A stretch of 64,000 nucleotides of DNA from Paragonimus westermani (GCA_008508345.1 QNGE01001220.1:116804-180803), one strand, 5' to 3'. Numbered from the stretch's first letter, positions 1 to 14,759 are shown. Translations and numbers: made by a program. Notes: a model not told the origin generated them from the sequence alone.

Positions 1-1175
1 TCGCTGGGAAACAGTAATGAGACATGTGCCAAGCGAGTACAGTTTTGGTTATTTTTCAAGAGAATCAGCCAAGACCGCACACTCATGTATCATGCTCCAG
101 AGTGAACAGCCCTCTTTAGTGACTAAAGTAACATTGAAGAAGCCTGTTGATTATTTCACTACGTATAACCAAAACGACCAAATTGATACCAGCAGTACTG
201 TGGGAAAAGTGGGTGAGATCGTCCCGATTTTTATCTTTACTGTTCATTTTCGATTTAATGGGGAGTTTTGCAGGTATACAGGTGGAATAGCAGTTGATTC
301 AGTTATAAGCCAGTTTCTCACAGATATACGTATGACCGAAGTAGGAGCCACGAAACTCAGCCACATCGTCATTAACTGTGAATTCCACAAGCTTTGTCTG
401 ATGCCACAAAAGGATTAGTTCTAAACAAAATTAACTGATTTCAAAAGAGCAAATTTCGAAAAAATTATCACCAACTTAGAACACTACGACTGTCTCCCAT
501 TCACAGAAGTCACATTGCTTCGTGGAGTGGATGGATTAATTCAAAAACCTTATCACAGAAACAGGATCAGAAGACCTATTTGCACAGTTTTAGCTCTGTG
601 ATGTTCATAATAAATTCGGGGCATGTCTGGGAAAGAGGGCATAGGCGATCTGCCTACCGGATATTTTCCAACCGGAAGTAGAGTGCATTCCCCAAGAGCT
701 AGTTGAAAACTGGTACTCTCAGAGGTTGGTAATTAAAAATTTACTTTCCAGTGCAAAAAGTAGACTGCTTCAGACAATGAGACAAAAATATATTTTGAAG
801 TCTTCCAGATAAGGGTGAATTCAACAGTGAAGTATTTATTGGTAAACTGTAGGACGCTGTCGAGTTTGCCTACCCCGCTGAAGGACTTGTGGTTTCAATC
901 AACGCCTGTCCGTACTGTTGTCACGCCTTAAGGAGAGTTTGCCAAATTTTCTTTGGTCTTTCATATCTGCTCTCTCGCCTGCTATTGTCAAGGCGGTTAC
1001 GTTGGAAGAATCGCAAGGCGGTTATCAAATGATCTGTGAAGTTGCCTTGCAATCGCTCCATTAGGTTCATTTCAGTCACAATGAGGTCCCACGTGCAGAC
1101 ATTGGCTATCGAATTAAACTGGACGAAGCGTTCCGAGTCATTCACAGTGTCAGCCATCCGAGGTCATTTGAAATG
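1..1175 (+). mobile_element. Penelope-like element relic PLE1 (RT to GIY-YIG), cut by the window edge
   Basis: Decayed Penelope-like retroelement, readable only by moving between frames. Frame 17-418 holds the reverse-transcriptase palm: SLVTKVTLKK corresponds to the motif A region (family form SLFTNVPL), and FRFNGEFCRYTGGIAV followed by FLTDI.MTEV corresponds to motif B. The motif C aspartates are not readable. At about 505-600 EVTLLRGVDGLIQ matches the FLDVxLxRxxDGxLQ block of the better copy at 58.8-60.8 kb. At about 640-760 ICLPDIFQPEVE and ELVENWYSQRLV match the thumb region. At 980-1036 CYCQGGYVGRIARRLS is the GIY-YIG endonuclease core, and ADIGYRIKLDEAFRVI at about 1100-1150 is its C-terminal half. 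At least four frame changes and several stops make it inactive. Upstream RT parts lie outside the window. The call rests on colinearity with PLE3. Confidence 0.8.
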
Positions 1176-4100
1176 CAACTGATAACAACACCTGGGGGCA
1201 TTGAGAACAGACCCTATGTCCAATGTCTGGGGGCGCAGAAGTAGTTTGCGCGGCATTCTACCCTTTTTGATCATCCATTGCAGAATCACTGGTGACGGAG
1301 TGTGAAGCAACCGACGGTGCCAGCTGCAGTCAACTCTTGTGATGCTTCCCAGAAAGATATGCGGACAAAAACAACTCCCTTGTTAGACTGCGATATACCA
1401 ACCTCTGAAATATTTGCCAAGTCCCGTAGCTGATTTACTGATCTCTGCAAGTCGCGCGTATTTCAAGTAATTTTGGGAGCCTAATGTGAATGACCAAGAA
1501 ACACTTGTTTACAAGGTTATCTTCTTATGATACCTCCAGGAAGCTGGGAAAGACTGTGAACGAAGACACATTCTGTTAAATGATCACAGCTAATTTCAAC
1601 AGTGTTGCCAAGTGATCAGGTGACTCATAGAGAGATGACCTCAAAAACAGTCAAAATGACAGAGGGCTTCAGAGTCTAAGCAATTTGGTGACAAATTTAT
1701 CAACAACCAATCAATGTGAACCTTAAATGTGGACATTTCGACTCGGGAAATCTACAGTTGCACAACAGCATATGTGATCGTCAACTGCGAATGCTAACCA
1801 AACACCGATATGTAGCAAATTGTTGAAACTAACGGCAGAAGATCACTCATTGCGAAAAATTCACGGTCTGAACGTACGCAGCCGCAGGCACCCTAAGTAA
1901 CAGACCGTTGGATTTAACCGTAGACCACTACGGAAACGGTCAGGCGATCGGTATGATGGTATAATAAAAAATGGATGGACGGGTCGGTCTTTCAGAAACA
2001 AAACATGGATATCTCACCTAGAATGCCTTCGTGCGCATGAAGAGATATGTGCACATGACATTGTCACATTGTGGTAAAAATCAAAAGCGTTATGAAACGC
2101 CGGTGTCTAGTAAATAAACCTAAACGTCAGCATATCCCAGCGTGAGTGAATATCTCACCTGAGCTGGAGCTGTATGAGAGAAGTGCAACCTCACTGATCG
2201 ACAGACACCTATCTAACCACACAGGCATAAAATACTTCATGATCTTGAGTGAACACGAGGTGCGATAGCAGAAATCATATGAAGCACATCGATTATTCGC
2301 TCATTAACTGCCGCAAGAGGGCACAGGTTCCTTAGTCAAGGTCGGTCGAGCTATATCCATTTAATAAAAGGTTAACCCCTTCACGCTGTTAGTAGTATTC
2401 AGCTGATGAGAATAATAGTCGACGATATCAGGTGACTAATTGTAAAGGAAACAACTGACAAACTGATGTATAAAAGTGGGTGCGTGGAATGATCACAAGT
2501 GAGTGAACAAACATTTTAACACTACAAAGGTTCAAATGTGAACTACTATATCCGGCTTACTCTGGGCTTTTTGAATTTTCAACACTAATAATAATGAGTA
2601 TTAACAGAAGATCAACAACTCAAAACAAATATCGATACCCAATGTACTACCGGGTTCGTCCTCGTTTGGATCGATCAAGTAGTGATAGCCTGGATGGGGA
2701 GATCATGCCATTAACTCTAAGCTTTACCCTGGGACAAGGAAACGCACCACTCCACCTATTCTGGTCCGTCTGCTCAAATGTAATCAACATACATCATACT
2801 GCCTATCGGATCTCGGGCATCTTTTAGAGAAGGGTCAAATGCATGCCTAAACAAAGCATCCAAATCCCGGGGCTTCCTTGTCCAAACACGGCCGCCCAGC
2901 CTGTGAAACAGTTTGTCCCCGTCCCACTCTCCCAGCCTGATTAGCACTGACTAACTGAAATCGACTTCGTTTGTGTTTCACTCACAGCGAATTATCGTCA
3001 ATCATTTACCAAATCACATTGTCTGTTCATTAATCTTTGATCAGCAACATTGCAACACGTCACTCAAGTCTGTATAATTGTACCAGCTGGAGAGGGCAGT
3101 TTATAAAATAACAGTCTGTTCGCTGACACTTTGATTTTCATGAATGTTACGGTGATTTTTAAGCACAGACTAAGCACTAAGTGCATCTTCACGGTTTTCA
3201 CCACTAGGGCAGATAACTAATAACAACCATTGCTTGGTAGAAAAATTCAAAATATCTAATATAATAGTTCCCAGGTGAACAGACAATTTCTATTCAACTT
3301 ACTAATCGCACGCATCTATTGGAACTATTCTACCAGCAGGTATGTTTATATACCACAAGATTAAACAAAAAACACACTTCTGGTCAGAACTCTGTCCGTA
3401 GTATATCGACATTTGAAGTGATTTCAAAAACGGACATACCTGGCGTGATATTTATCACTATCTACTTTACAGCCAAATTATCTACCAAGTTAACCTCCAG
3501 GCTAAGTTAACGCTCTCAGCTTTAAAGGTTATTGCCTGGTTGTAGTGCACCTTATTACATACAGCTAAGTATATGCTCCTGTGAAACAACCGTCATAAAT
3601 CGCTTAACACGGCGAGTAGCTTTGCTCTCGGAGTGGTGGTCCTTCGTGACTTGCCTTGGCTTGATAAACGTTTGTTCATCTTCAGTCGACGTACTGAGTT
3701 CAAATCATGCCTTTATTATAGATGATGATGAATAACCCCTGTAAACTGGGTCACCATCTTAACCATGGAGATGACGCACTGTTATTGGCTGGACAAGGAA
3801 ATCCGTACCACAGAACCGATAAAATCACTTTAATTTCTTTCCAAATCGGTTTCCCACTTGAACCATATCTTATTGTGCGGCATTTATTTTGAGTTGTCAT
3901 CACTCGCCACTTTGGTGATCCACTTCTGCTGGTGATTTGTATAATGTTTATGAGGTCCATTGGTTAATATATTTTGCAGTGAATTGTTTCATTTCCTCTT
4001 TGCCTACGCTGAGGCCTAGAAACGTCGAAACGACATTGACCCTCATTCCTGTTGTCACATTCACGACTGACTCACAAGTACGTTCCAGTAATACTTAGAA

Positions 4101-7100
4101 TGAACTAGGACTGAACTCGTTAATTCTAAGTGGTAGGATGCACCACGTGTTTTGGTTTGAACCACATTAACAAAAGAGATGCGCACTTTGAGGAAGTCTC
4201 TGGCCAACAGCTTGGAAAAAATTACGAGCAGTGATACTGCATGTTTGCCTGCTGTTTTGTATGATAAACCAAGCCTCGAGAAAAAAGTAGGTGTGGTCTC
4301 CAGGTCTGAGAATATCATAGGTACGTTGTCACTTATTCCTGAGATGTCGACGATCATCAGTAATTGCACACTGTATTATCCAGTTCATTCTTTAGATACC
4401 AAGTGACTGTATAAAAGCACTATAATGGCGTTGATTGTTCTTGATTCAGTGGGAAAAATCAGTTTACCTGCAATAAAAACAAAAGCAGTTTTTAGGTAAT
4501 CCGCCAGGTGTGCGCAACGGGTCGGTAGTTGACCGAAATGGAAATCACTGTAATGTGAGAAAACTCTGTGTGGTTCATCGTTGCAGTAATTCTCCCTTCA
4601 TTCGAATGTAGTGTAATCTACAACAGTAATGAGAACTGGTGAAAGGTTTCAGTTGATAACCTGGCATCTCTAAACTTGAATGGTTATAATTTATTCCCAA
4701 ATACTTTTCACTTTTAGCAATATGCCACAACAGTGAAAAACCTCCGAGTGTCGCAAACACGTGCAGCCATTCAGCAACCCAGGACAAGATCGTCTCAATA
4801 CTACTAATACAGAACGTTCGATGAGATTCACTTTGCGTTGGTTCAACATCAACAAATCAGAGCACCGCCAAAATAAGAGTGGGAAAGCACTGCACGTTAA
4901 ACTGTCCATATTCCTCCGCCACTTCACAGAATTAGGCAGAGATGACCTTGAGCGATGAATAGTGCCCAAGTTATCTCACCACGGGGTTATGTTTTATCTG
5001 AACCGACCTCTATCGATCTAGAAGAGTTTGTCGAAGAAAGTGATCCCTCAGCTTCGGGGTTAAATCACTGGGTCGGCTTCCTTCTTCTGGAACAGTGTTG
5101 AAGAAATGTGACTTGTGGTCTCGGAATCCTGGAAAAAGGTAATTTGTGCTTACGTAAAAGTGATATTTAGATGAACATGTGGTTAACTGTGAACTGCATA
5201 TGATTTGCCCCCCACTACTTAATGACAACACATTTCTGTCTGCTTGATCCCTCCTTATGTAAAATGTTGACATTCACGGTTGCTAAATAACTTTGGTGTA
5301 GAGTAAACGACGTGTTCGTTACATATGTCAAGTTTAGCAACGGAGAAACAAAATATGCACAAAAACAACGCCCGCAAGTGAGGTAAAGAAAAATATGGTT
5401 TACGTTTATATTCGTGAAGGATGTTCAAATGTGATTTTTCTATGCTGTAAATAATCCATGGTTTTGGGTTGAAATCAACACTAACCTGGCGCCTGCCCAT
5501 TGGCACAAATTATGCATTACGAAAACTGATACTTTGGCACCAGTTTTTCGAATCGTCAGCAGAAGTTAGGTTGATAGGTGTCACCTGAAAATGATTCCAA
5601 ATAATTCAGTAGTCACCGTGATAAATCGTTACGTTGTAACAAATCACATGGGAAAATGGTTGATTCTCCAAATGTTTGTAAACAGGTAAAACACCTGATC
5701 TATCGTTTTGAAAATATTATGTTATGCTATTTTGTTCAGAGTGTGTATGGTCAACATACAGTTTTGGCATGACCGATTCTCAATCAGGTTTGCTCAAGTT
5801 ATATAATAACACCGAGTAAATACCAAAACAGCCATATTGCTTGAGACGCATAATCCACACAACTTGCTTGTTTTAAGACGGCGACCGTTGAGAGAGAATA
5901 AAATGTCAAAATATCGCGACAAGGCTTTTTTTCTCTTTCAATCAGTTGAAAACTCTTAATTCGAGAACCATTCGACAATATTTATCGTTTGTGCCCATTA
6001 GTGAACCTTGGTATTCAACTGACGCTTGGTGTGTAGAAACTTCTCAGTCAGAAATTAAACGATACCAATAGGCACCACTTTACTGACTGCCTACATTGTG
6101 TGTTCAAATTGATTTATCGCACCTTATATGAGATATGGTTACACTTTCTGTCAGTCGTTGAAGGTGTACTTTGCGTGACTGCCTATTCTTCCAACGGCTT
6201 ACATTTCCCAAATAAAGAAAAAGAACATAACGTGATACTTGATTCATACATTTAATAACAGGCCAAATGGTCGCATGATTTGACAAACCCCTAGCAGGAC
6301 AAAAACAAAATGCCGGATAGCCGGTTTCTTGGTAAGCACTTTAAAGCTTTTACTCTCGAAAAAGCATAGACACGGCATTCAAAATTTCATACTAGCCCTC
6401 AGTTTTATTACTACCATCAGGATTACTTGATGAGTGGGTTAATCTGAATAGTCCATTGGGGCATCCGATTGTGTGAGGAAAACACTCAGCTGTGCTAAGA
6501 AATGCGTTTAGCATAGTGATCAGATGAGAAACATGTGAAGTAAATTAAAACCGAGATGAGTAACATAAGGGGCATTTTTGTTAGTCTGTCAATTTTGTCT
6601 GAGGGAAAGAATTTGTCACCCACAAATGTCACGTGATTTGGAACGAAAAGAGTTTCAGCATCATTCGTGTACATGGTTTTACCGCAAGCAATCATTAAAG
6701 TAACGGACTTACGTCAACCATATAGCAGGCACATAGACGCCTTTCGCAGGCAGAAACTTGTGGCTCCCACCGTCGACGAATCAGCATAATCAACGACTGT
6801 AAAACTAACATCACCATTACAAGCAACTTGTTTCGAAAGAATGACGTGAGGGCAGTCTGGTGCAACTCCAGCTTCTGGAGACTTAAAATACCCCATAAGT
6901 CCTGCGTCATACATGATGTTGACATCGACTGCAATGCAGCTCAGTTTTGTCGTAGTCGAAAATGTTCAGTGTTGTTGCCATCCAACTTCTATCGGTCGTG
7001 AAACGTGTGCGTATTTCACGTAAAAAAGGCGATGTCCCGTGTTCACTTGCATGTTTCGGGGAGGAATTTGGTTTGTCAAGGCCTTCAATATGAAAAGGCT

Positions 7101-8751
7101 CACAGTGAAACGTTTTCGTCTACACACCAATCGATGAAAGTGGTGCAATCTGGTTATCATGTATGATGCCTTCTGTAAAACTCTACTGGCTTTGTGTTGT
7201 ATGGTTGTTCAATTTGGCATAAGATGCTGTCAGAGCGTCCATATTCGGCAGGAAAACTACCACGAATATTAAACAAAGCCTTCAGTCCACAAGATAACAA
7301 ATGTGTAGCATATAGTTAAAGCCAGCATCGTATTTACTTTAGGGTGGACCAGTATTATCGCAATTTCCAGCTGGAAGGCCATATACTGTACTTTGGCACA
7401 TCTTCATCAGATGACTCATAAGATATTAGTCACTTTCTGTGTATGTTCAACACACTGTCAACTTTATTCAAGTTTTCCACTTAGATGAGTTAATTGCCAC
7501 GGTGGCAGAAAAAAATAATTGAAATCCATTATGATGGAATTTCGTGTTTGGTTAATAGAGATAGACTGAACGTGTTCAAACGGGTGAACAGATATGTGCA
7601 AAGATGCACTTGACTATGGTTTCTTACCAGACACGCTTGACTCAAGAATCATCATTCATAGACAATCCGTTAGAATTATGTGTGACCGGATTTATCACTA
7701 TAATTAGCAATCACTCTCAAGATCCCAACTTAATGAAGCAGTGGTATTTGCCCCGGTTTCATCATTTTGAACAGAGCTCGTTTAAGAGAAATGACTGACA
7801 TAAACTCCCGGTTTGTGGAGTAGCACGTTCCCTGAATACTTTCTGCCAAACATCATCGGATGCTAGAATACGAAAAATTAGAAATCAACGGCAGCTGACA
7901 GGATGGTCTTTACCATCAGTTCAAAGGCTTGTATCTCAAGGTAAACCGCTTAACTATGTAGCGTAAAAGTCGCCTAAAGTAACTACCTCTTTCATCCTAT
8001 TACTTAAAAGTTCACGAACCTGGCTACTCATGCGTAGCGTGTGGTCTTGTTGACGTGAGTTAATGGGAACGCTAGACTTAAATTCGCGATCTCAAGATGA
8101 TGTGGTAGCAACGACTGTAGTAAATGATGGGTACGTTGCTAGAAACTGCATGAATGTTGTGTATACTGTTGCAATAAATTCTTTGGGATGGAGTGTTCGG
8201 TAGACAGAAGGAGGAATCTATTTCTGTGGTTTAAAATCGCATAGAAATCATATGCTTTGTCAAGACTTTTTACACTACCATTCGGAATAATTCGGCTAGT
8301 TGAATGCACTGACCAAAAATTCTAACACGGAAATTGTCCCTACGTGCCAATAAATTTATTCAAAATACTCCTCAGAGGAATGGCTAGCCGAAACCAGCAC
8401 AACTAAACAACTGGTAACCAAACCGCTGCCTGTATTAGTCCACGTTTCTCGTTGGGGTTAACCTCTTATCTAATGACCTTCCTCCAACTGATCTCAGTTG
8501 GTGGACCAAGAATTTCCTATGTGTCCAAAGGATTCAAGCTTCCACTTTTGTAACGATCACGAGACCAAGAATCTCAACACCCATGAGACTTTGCTTGATA
8601 AGGTAAGCAGTTGAAACTTCAAACATCTCTACGTAAAACATGGAGACGGTACATTGTATCATCAACTTTATAAACCTGAGATTAATTAGAATTCTCAGCG
8701 GGTGGTCAATGGTGTGAGGAATTTGTGTGTATGATGGTGGGTGATAAACTG
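1176..8751. other. No gene recognised; unique-looking AT-rich sequence
   Basis: Only short open frames (under about 105 codons) on both strands, none with a motif I recognise, and none forming a colinear exon series. The stretch about 3990-4035 contains a small element-like motif (cctagaaacgtcgaaacgac), but I could not tie it to a repeat. No tRNA, rRNA or microsatellite seen. Confidence 0.6.
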
Positions 8752-8938
8752 CCTAAAGTGTGCTTTTCGGCTGGATTGTAACCGGCGAGTGAGACGTACT
8801 GCTGTAAGCGCTGTACCAGGTGAGCAAAAACTCACACCCGAAACTCAAAAATGTCAAATTCAGACCAAGCATGGTATCTATCAAATGACCTGAGGGTTTC
8901 ATTGCCCATGCAGGATTCCTCAAACAGTCCAGGCTAGC
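8752..8938 (-). repeat. tRNA-derived repeat family A, degraded minus-strand copy
   Basis: Read on the minus strand, this carries the family A 5' segment (gactgtttgaggaatcctgc, matching gaactgtttgagaaatcctg at 25.5 kb). It then has the tRNA-like part (ctggtacagcgctt, later cggttacaatccagccga), which matches the A-box and B-box halves of the well-preserved copies at 25350-25429 and 25655-25734. The B box GGTTCGAATCC has decayed to GGTTACAATCC. It is noncoding; the open frames across it are accidental. Confidence 0.75.
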
Positions 8939-8949
8939 GTGTATCGATA

Positions 8950-9082
8950 CCATTGTCGAGTGCACTAAATGGAAGGTTCCCATATTTAAGATCTGCTCCG
9001 TGACTCAGCTGGTACAGCGTTACCACTTTTTGTCCTACTCTTTCTGTCACCGCTTTGGATTCAGCGGAAGCTAAGATTTCCC
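8950..9082 (+). repeat. tRNA-derived repeat family A, degraded plus-strand copy
   Basis: It lies immediately after the minus-strand copy, in opposite orientation. The order ggaaggttcc, gctccgtgactcagctggta, tctgtcaccg, ttcagcggaagc matches the family A order ggaagttccg, gcttcgtagctcagctggta, tctgtcgccg, ccagccgaagcc at 25.3 kb. The T-loop is decayed (TTTGGATTCAG in place of TTCGAATCCAG). The pair is arranged minus then plus, like family A at 25.2 kb and the family B copies. Confidence 0.7.
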
Positions 9083-12000
9083 GCGTCTGAGTCTTTACCA
9101 GCTTGCCAAGTTTGCTACCAGTTATCGCTATCACTAAACAGACATAAGCTGCTCGTGAGTGATCTAGTAAACAAAGTCTGACACGTCGAATATCGAAGCG
9201 ACAGGGAAAGAAACAGTGGGTTAAAAATAGACCTGTCGATCCTCAACCAAATTCTGTAGACGAACATAATGCAAAGAATCACGCGTAATCGATGCTGAGC
9301 CAAACTGAACTGGCAACAAACTTGAGAAAACTCATCCGATCAAGGGGCAGCTTATGTTGATGTGAAGTTTACTTGCAATAAAAAGGTAGCGGAGCCAATA
9401 AAAACAACTATACATAAAGCGTGGATAGCGGTATATCAGACATAAGCAGATAGCAAAAAAATATCAAAATATTTAAACATTAAAGTGATTCTGGTTGTTT
9501 AGAATCACCAAGTTATACAGTGGAAGCTTGCAGGGTATGTCGAACAAGTACATCGGAGTGATATAAGTGTATTCCTTGACTTGTAAGTCCTTTGTTGGAT
9601 CAAACTTTACAAACCTTGCGGTCAGGACTACTTGCCCTGAGTCTGTGCACCGTTTAGCTCGATTGATTGATTTAGGAATCGACGTGTTGTGTTATTGCCT
9701 TTTCGTTTCAGACCTCTAAAACAGGGAACACGAATAAGAGAGCCTGATGGCCTTTGGTTCGGTAGTTTTTGACCAGTTGTTGTCGCAACCTGTGTGGGAG
9801 AATATGTGTGTAGGCAAGATGGAGGGCTCCTATGGAGGACTATATAATTGGGGTGTCATTGACAATATATCAACGCACTCAGTAATGCACGTGCGGACAC
9901 AATGAAAGTAATACATTGATTCTCGAAAATGTGTCACCTACGAGTTTCAGGTCAAGATGACACCTAGGTGAAAAATCTATTGAAACCAACTTTTTGTAAC
10001 TGATGTCAAATGTGTGCAAACTGTCCTGCAACAAATCTAGAGGGCACCAAATGTTCTCCTCAAAGAGGAAGAAAAACACTTTATCATGACGTCCCATGGT
10101 TGACAGAAATTGCGGCTTATGGGCGAACGCTAAAATTGGAAGAAGCCAATAGTAATATACAACTTCTATACTCCAGGTATACGAAATTTTGAAGACGAGT
10201 GGAAAAGTTCCTAAAGTGCGCCCTTTTTACAATGTTTGTGAGAATCTGAACAACTGGTCTAGTATAAATAACGATCGAAAATTATCATTATATTTTTCCG
10301 ACCGGGTGAAACGTCTCGAAGACGAGTAACCTGTCATTATTTTATTATATATCTGCACGTGACCAGCTATTCACTGTGATGTAGGTTTCGTGACCACACA
10401 AATCAATGTTAACGTGAGCAACACCACAAAGTATACACCCATGAAAATAAAGAGTGAAACCTATCGATTACTTGGTTACAGTGACACGTTCAAAACTTCG
10501 AGTTCTTACAATAAACTACAAGTTTAACAAGAAATATCAAAGATTCTGTAAAACAAGTTCTACGCCAAACAGATGATGTTTCAAATTGAATCCTAGCGGA
10601 ACTCCTTGAACATGAGCTTAAAACGTCTGGTATTTTTAACAAGTTTCCTCCGATAATAATTTCTTTTTTATTTTTACGCCGTACAAATATTTGAAGCCAG
10701 CTTTAAAGAAGATCTGCTCACACTTGCACACGAGATGAAAAAAGATCACAACTTATATGTATTTAAGAAATGTTAAACCTCTGCAGGGTCTCGAATGTTG
10801 AAGATTGTGAGTCACATAAGACAGTGCTGTCAGCCAGTAGTGCTCCGGAATTTTCCCCGACAGGGATTGACAAATGCAGCCTTCACCATCCATTGTTCCT
10901 CTATTCAATTCCGCCCGGTAATTTAATTGTCACACCACCTTTTTCAGCACAGCTGCATGTCGCGATTTGAAAGCGGTGGGTCACGATGCGTTAGCTGACT
11001 GTTGAGGCTTATATCTCAGTTAACCAGGTAAATACTCATTGACTGGATTAGGTAACTATATTTTAAAGTGTTATTGGCGGCGCTCAGCCTCCTAACATTC
11101 TTGATTTTGTTATGGTGATCAAGCCGTATAAAAGTAAACGGCTGTTAAAAGGGGCGCGTTACAAGCCTCTTCCGCTTCAGCAAGAGAGAGGTCACAACTA
11201 TTTAATAGGACGAGCGGAATGGATAAAAACTGTTTGTCGTGTTCCAGAAAGGCTCACGTCGTTTCTGCGCTAAAGACGGTATAGACTAATAACATAGGCT
11301 TGGCCTCAATAATATAACTGGTGATTATCCCAATTACTACTATAGGGACATGCACGTAACAAGGTGTGCGGGTACAATCCCTTACAAAGTTGAAACAACC
11401 TCATGAAAAGTGAAAAAAGATGCAGGTCAATGTGATTGTTATACTTTAATTTTAAACCTTGCGTCTAAAACAAACGATAATTCGACTGCTGTCAAATGTG
11501 TTTTAACCTCTCAAACACAATGGCAACGATTCGAATTTCGTAATCCTACGCTATTCTTTTTAAATGTTCGCATGAAAACCGCGTCATTATGAAATTTCGT
11601 CTTTTTTGCCTAGTTGTAAACGTTTCAAGAATCTGCAAAATTCGAAATCTTACGTAAATACTAATCTATCAACCACTTGTGGCCAACTAACCGGAAAATC
11701 TACTATCAAATGAATGGGAAAACTTTTGCTTATGGCAAAAAATGAGCTTAGATTTCTCCGTTATGTTTATCTTATTCTGTACCAAGTGTTTGCTCTTTAT
11801 TGGACAAAGACAAATCAATTTACTAGTCTTCCCTTTTGTGCAAACTATAGTTTTGTAAGAATAATCAAAACGTAGGAATTTGGGGAACACCTTCAGATAA
11901 TCGGCATTCACCAAAATATGTGCGCGCTTAATTGTGAGAAGTAAAACGCTTCGGATTTGTCTAGTCAACAAATCTCACACTTAATCACAGATAGTAAAAT

Positions 12001-14759
12001 TTTCTTAGGCTCTCTAGAGTTGCCACTGCAAAAGAAACGATGAATCAACCTTATGTAAGAGTTGTATAATACTCTTGTCACCGACCGTCCTATCATACGG
12101 CTAGTTTGGTTATGAAGCAACAAATTCAGTTATCTACAGTGATATTGGATCAAACTTAATGAAACAGCAATCATTCGAACTTCCATTTAAAAGTCGCAAT
12201 GAATTCAGTTGCAATTCGCAACTTCAAAATAATCTTGAAACTTGGCTGGGGAATGGTGAATAGACAGTTGTGTGAAACTGGGGTGATAATGGCCTATTTG
12301 AAATTGAGAAAATCGAGTAAATAAAGATAAACGGCTGTGACCCTGCGTTTGATCATTTGAAATCAGGTTACGTCCAACACAGCCTCCGTGTGTTAGCAGT
12401 TAGCGTACACTGTTTCAATCTACTCCAAAAATCAAGCAGTGCATAAGGTTTCGTATCACTGTAGTTGAGTCAAGAGAAAAGATTAACCTTCAGGTATTTA
12501 TTCATGCAATCTCTTTCAATCTTGTATTCAAATACGAGAAACCTGAGTATGGAAGATATACACTGCTGAAAAACTTTCGACAATTTTGATCATTTCTCTG
12601 TGACTGTGAAGCGCTTGGTATGATTTCGTTTTGGCCTCCAAGATTAGATGGGCCGTAAAACCAAGTTTTCAAGACCTGAACTTGAGCACGAACATCCGCG
12701 GTGTTTGCTGGTTTCAATTAGTTGGACTGATTAGGCTAGAAACATTTTGTGTCAACATCCGTTAATACTACCGAACCAATTGGTTGCAAACTTTGGTGAC
12801 TCTTTGACATCTATTCAGTATATGGAGGCATTCAGATGGCAGTACGCTGGTTTTAAGCCTTGTCACTTGAGTTTGAACCCGTGCGGTTGGTAATGTAAAC
12901 AACGCACATAGTGAATTATTTCACTTTTCTGAACTAGGATTCAATCTAAAATCTTTCGGAAACAAATCTTCTGTAAGATGCTCACAAGCTTCATCTCCAT
13001 CTCTCAGTTAGGCCTTTTCTCAGGAATATTTAAGCTGAAAATATATCAAAAGGCGAGCAGACGCCAGATTTACCTCTTTGGTTTAAGCCAAGTAAACAGG
13101 ATTTTTTCTCAGAAATTATTGCACTCAATTTGGACAAGATTCTGAGTGGTTTCAATCATTTTTGCCAAAGAAGAAAAACCTAACAATCTTATGGGGAGAT
13201 GAGAAATCTGCAGCGTTGGACTTACAGTTAGAAGAAGACTGAAGAGCAGACTGCTTGACTCTGATAATCTGTTTCGATTATCAGTAGTTTGCATTAATTT
13301 TAATGTGATACAAGAGTATAAGTGAACGATAAGCTTGGATGTCTACAGAACGTATCAGAAACTAGTGCTATGAAAAACTCAATAACAACATAAGAGCATC
13401 TACTAGAGTGTATTACGTTTCGTCGTTAGGGAAAGGAGTTATAGAGATGTGGGTGAGTTTTTAAGTCATCTTCATGAGATTAAAGAAGGAACAAACTCTG
13501 AAAATAGACACTGTTCTACTCTATCAATGTACTGGATTGCTAACAAAATTTTGTTGTATGAGTTTGATTAGTCTTCCTTGAAATATTTCTTCGCGAGTTA
13601 TTTTCACTCAATTTATGTACAGTCATATCTGGCAAGTATTGGAATGTACAAAACTGATTTGGCTTACCCCGGAATTGTTATGAACATCACTAGCTCTCCA
13701 GAGTGTTATAAATGGTTAACTTTGTTCATACACATACCCGTCTTAGAAAGCAAGACTATTATACTTAAGATAACAAAAATGTTGCTTCCTCAGGAATTTC
13801 AGGGCATACTCTAGTCGTTCCCACAACATGTTGCGCAAATTCTAATCTTCCTCATGAACCAGTTCATTTCAGTAATAAATACACTTCAGAAGAGCAGAAT
13901 GTCACTTGAGTCCAAACTTTTAAAGTTGGACTGTCAGAGGTTTTGTTGACCGCGGCAAGTTCAACCTGAAACAACTTTTTCAGTTTGTTCATGTGAACCG
14001 ACATTGTAAGCTGCACTGAGTTGGAATATTCATCACTAGTTCATTTCGCCAGGAGGAGAATGAAGCAGTACATTGGTCTAAAGGATATGCATTTTGCGAA
14101 CTGGATGTAAACGCTAGAACTGTTACGTTACAGCTGTTGAGCAGTGTCGTCACAAATTGCAAAGTTGCTTTCATGTCTTTTTTGCTGCTTGACATTAAGC
14201 AGTTTGCGGATTTCTTTTAGCAAAACCCTCATTTGGAAACCGAAGGTAATTGAACTTTTGCTTGCGCCACCCCAAATCTACCAGTGTTTTTGAAGAACCA
14301 TACTGCAAACTGTGAAACAAACGGCATGTCTGGCCAAATTCCCACGGATCACCTGAAGTGGGCAAGCAACAGACTGCAAAAGTGATTTGCTTGTTTGAGA
14401 CTAAACGACTTATCGGCGTCTCAAAAATTCTCCTCACGATCAATGAAAAATCTGTGTGCACACGCAGCTGGAAAGGTCACGAAAGGCTCATAAAATTTAA
14501 GAAAACGGAAAGTCCGTCGTCAATCTTTTTACACAGATTTTTTTCTAATTTCTTAAAATCAATATGAAGTAGTGGGTTGTTTGAAGTGTATATGTAAAAT
14601 ATTTCTTTGTAAGAAGGCATTTTCTTACATCTGCAATCCACCCACAGTTTGATCTTTAAGAACGGCATAATCACATCGTCACGACAAAAATTGTGTGAGC
14701 ATCACAGTCGGAACAATAATTTCATGCGCGGAATGACACTCGGAATAAACTCGAGTATT
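9083..14759. other. No gene recognised
   Basis: Short accidental frames only (longest about 94 codons). A TATAAAAG string at about 11126-11133, within a locally GC-richer patch (11080-11240), could be a promoter or LTR fragment, but it has no downstream frame or second copy to support it. Nothing else stands out. Confidence 0.55.

Noticed and set aside
3990..4035. Possible hammerhead or Penelope LTR fragment (ctgaggcctagaaacgtcgaaacgac)
   Set aside because: It has a GAAAC-like string but no CUGANGA core at the right distance and no pairing arms.
10290..10345. Possible hammerhead (gtgaaacgtctcgaagacgagtaacctgtc)
   Set aside because: GAAAC precedes the GACGAG string instead of following it; the order is wrong and no stem I pairing exists.
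11080..11240. LTR or host promoter around TATAAAAG at 11126
   Set aside because: A single motif without target duplication, second copy or downstream gene.
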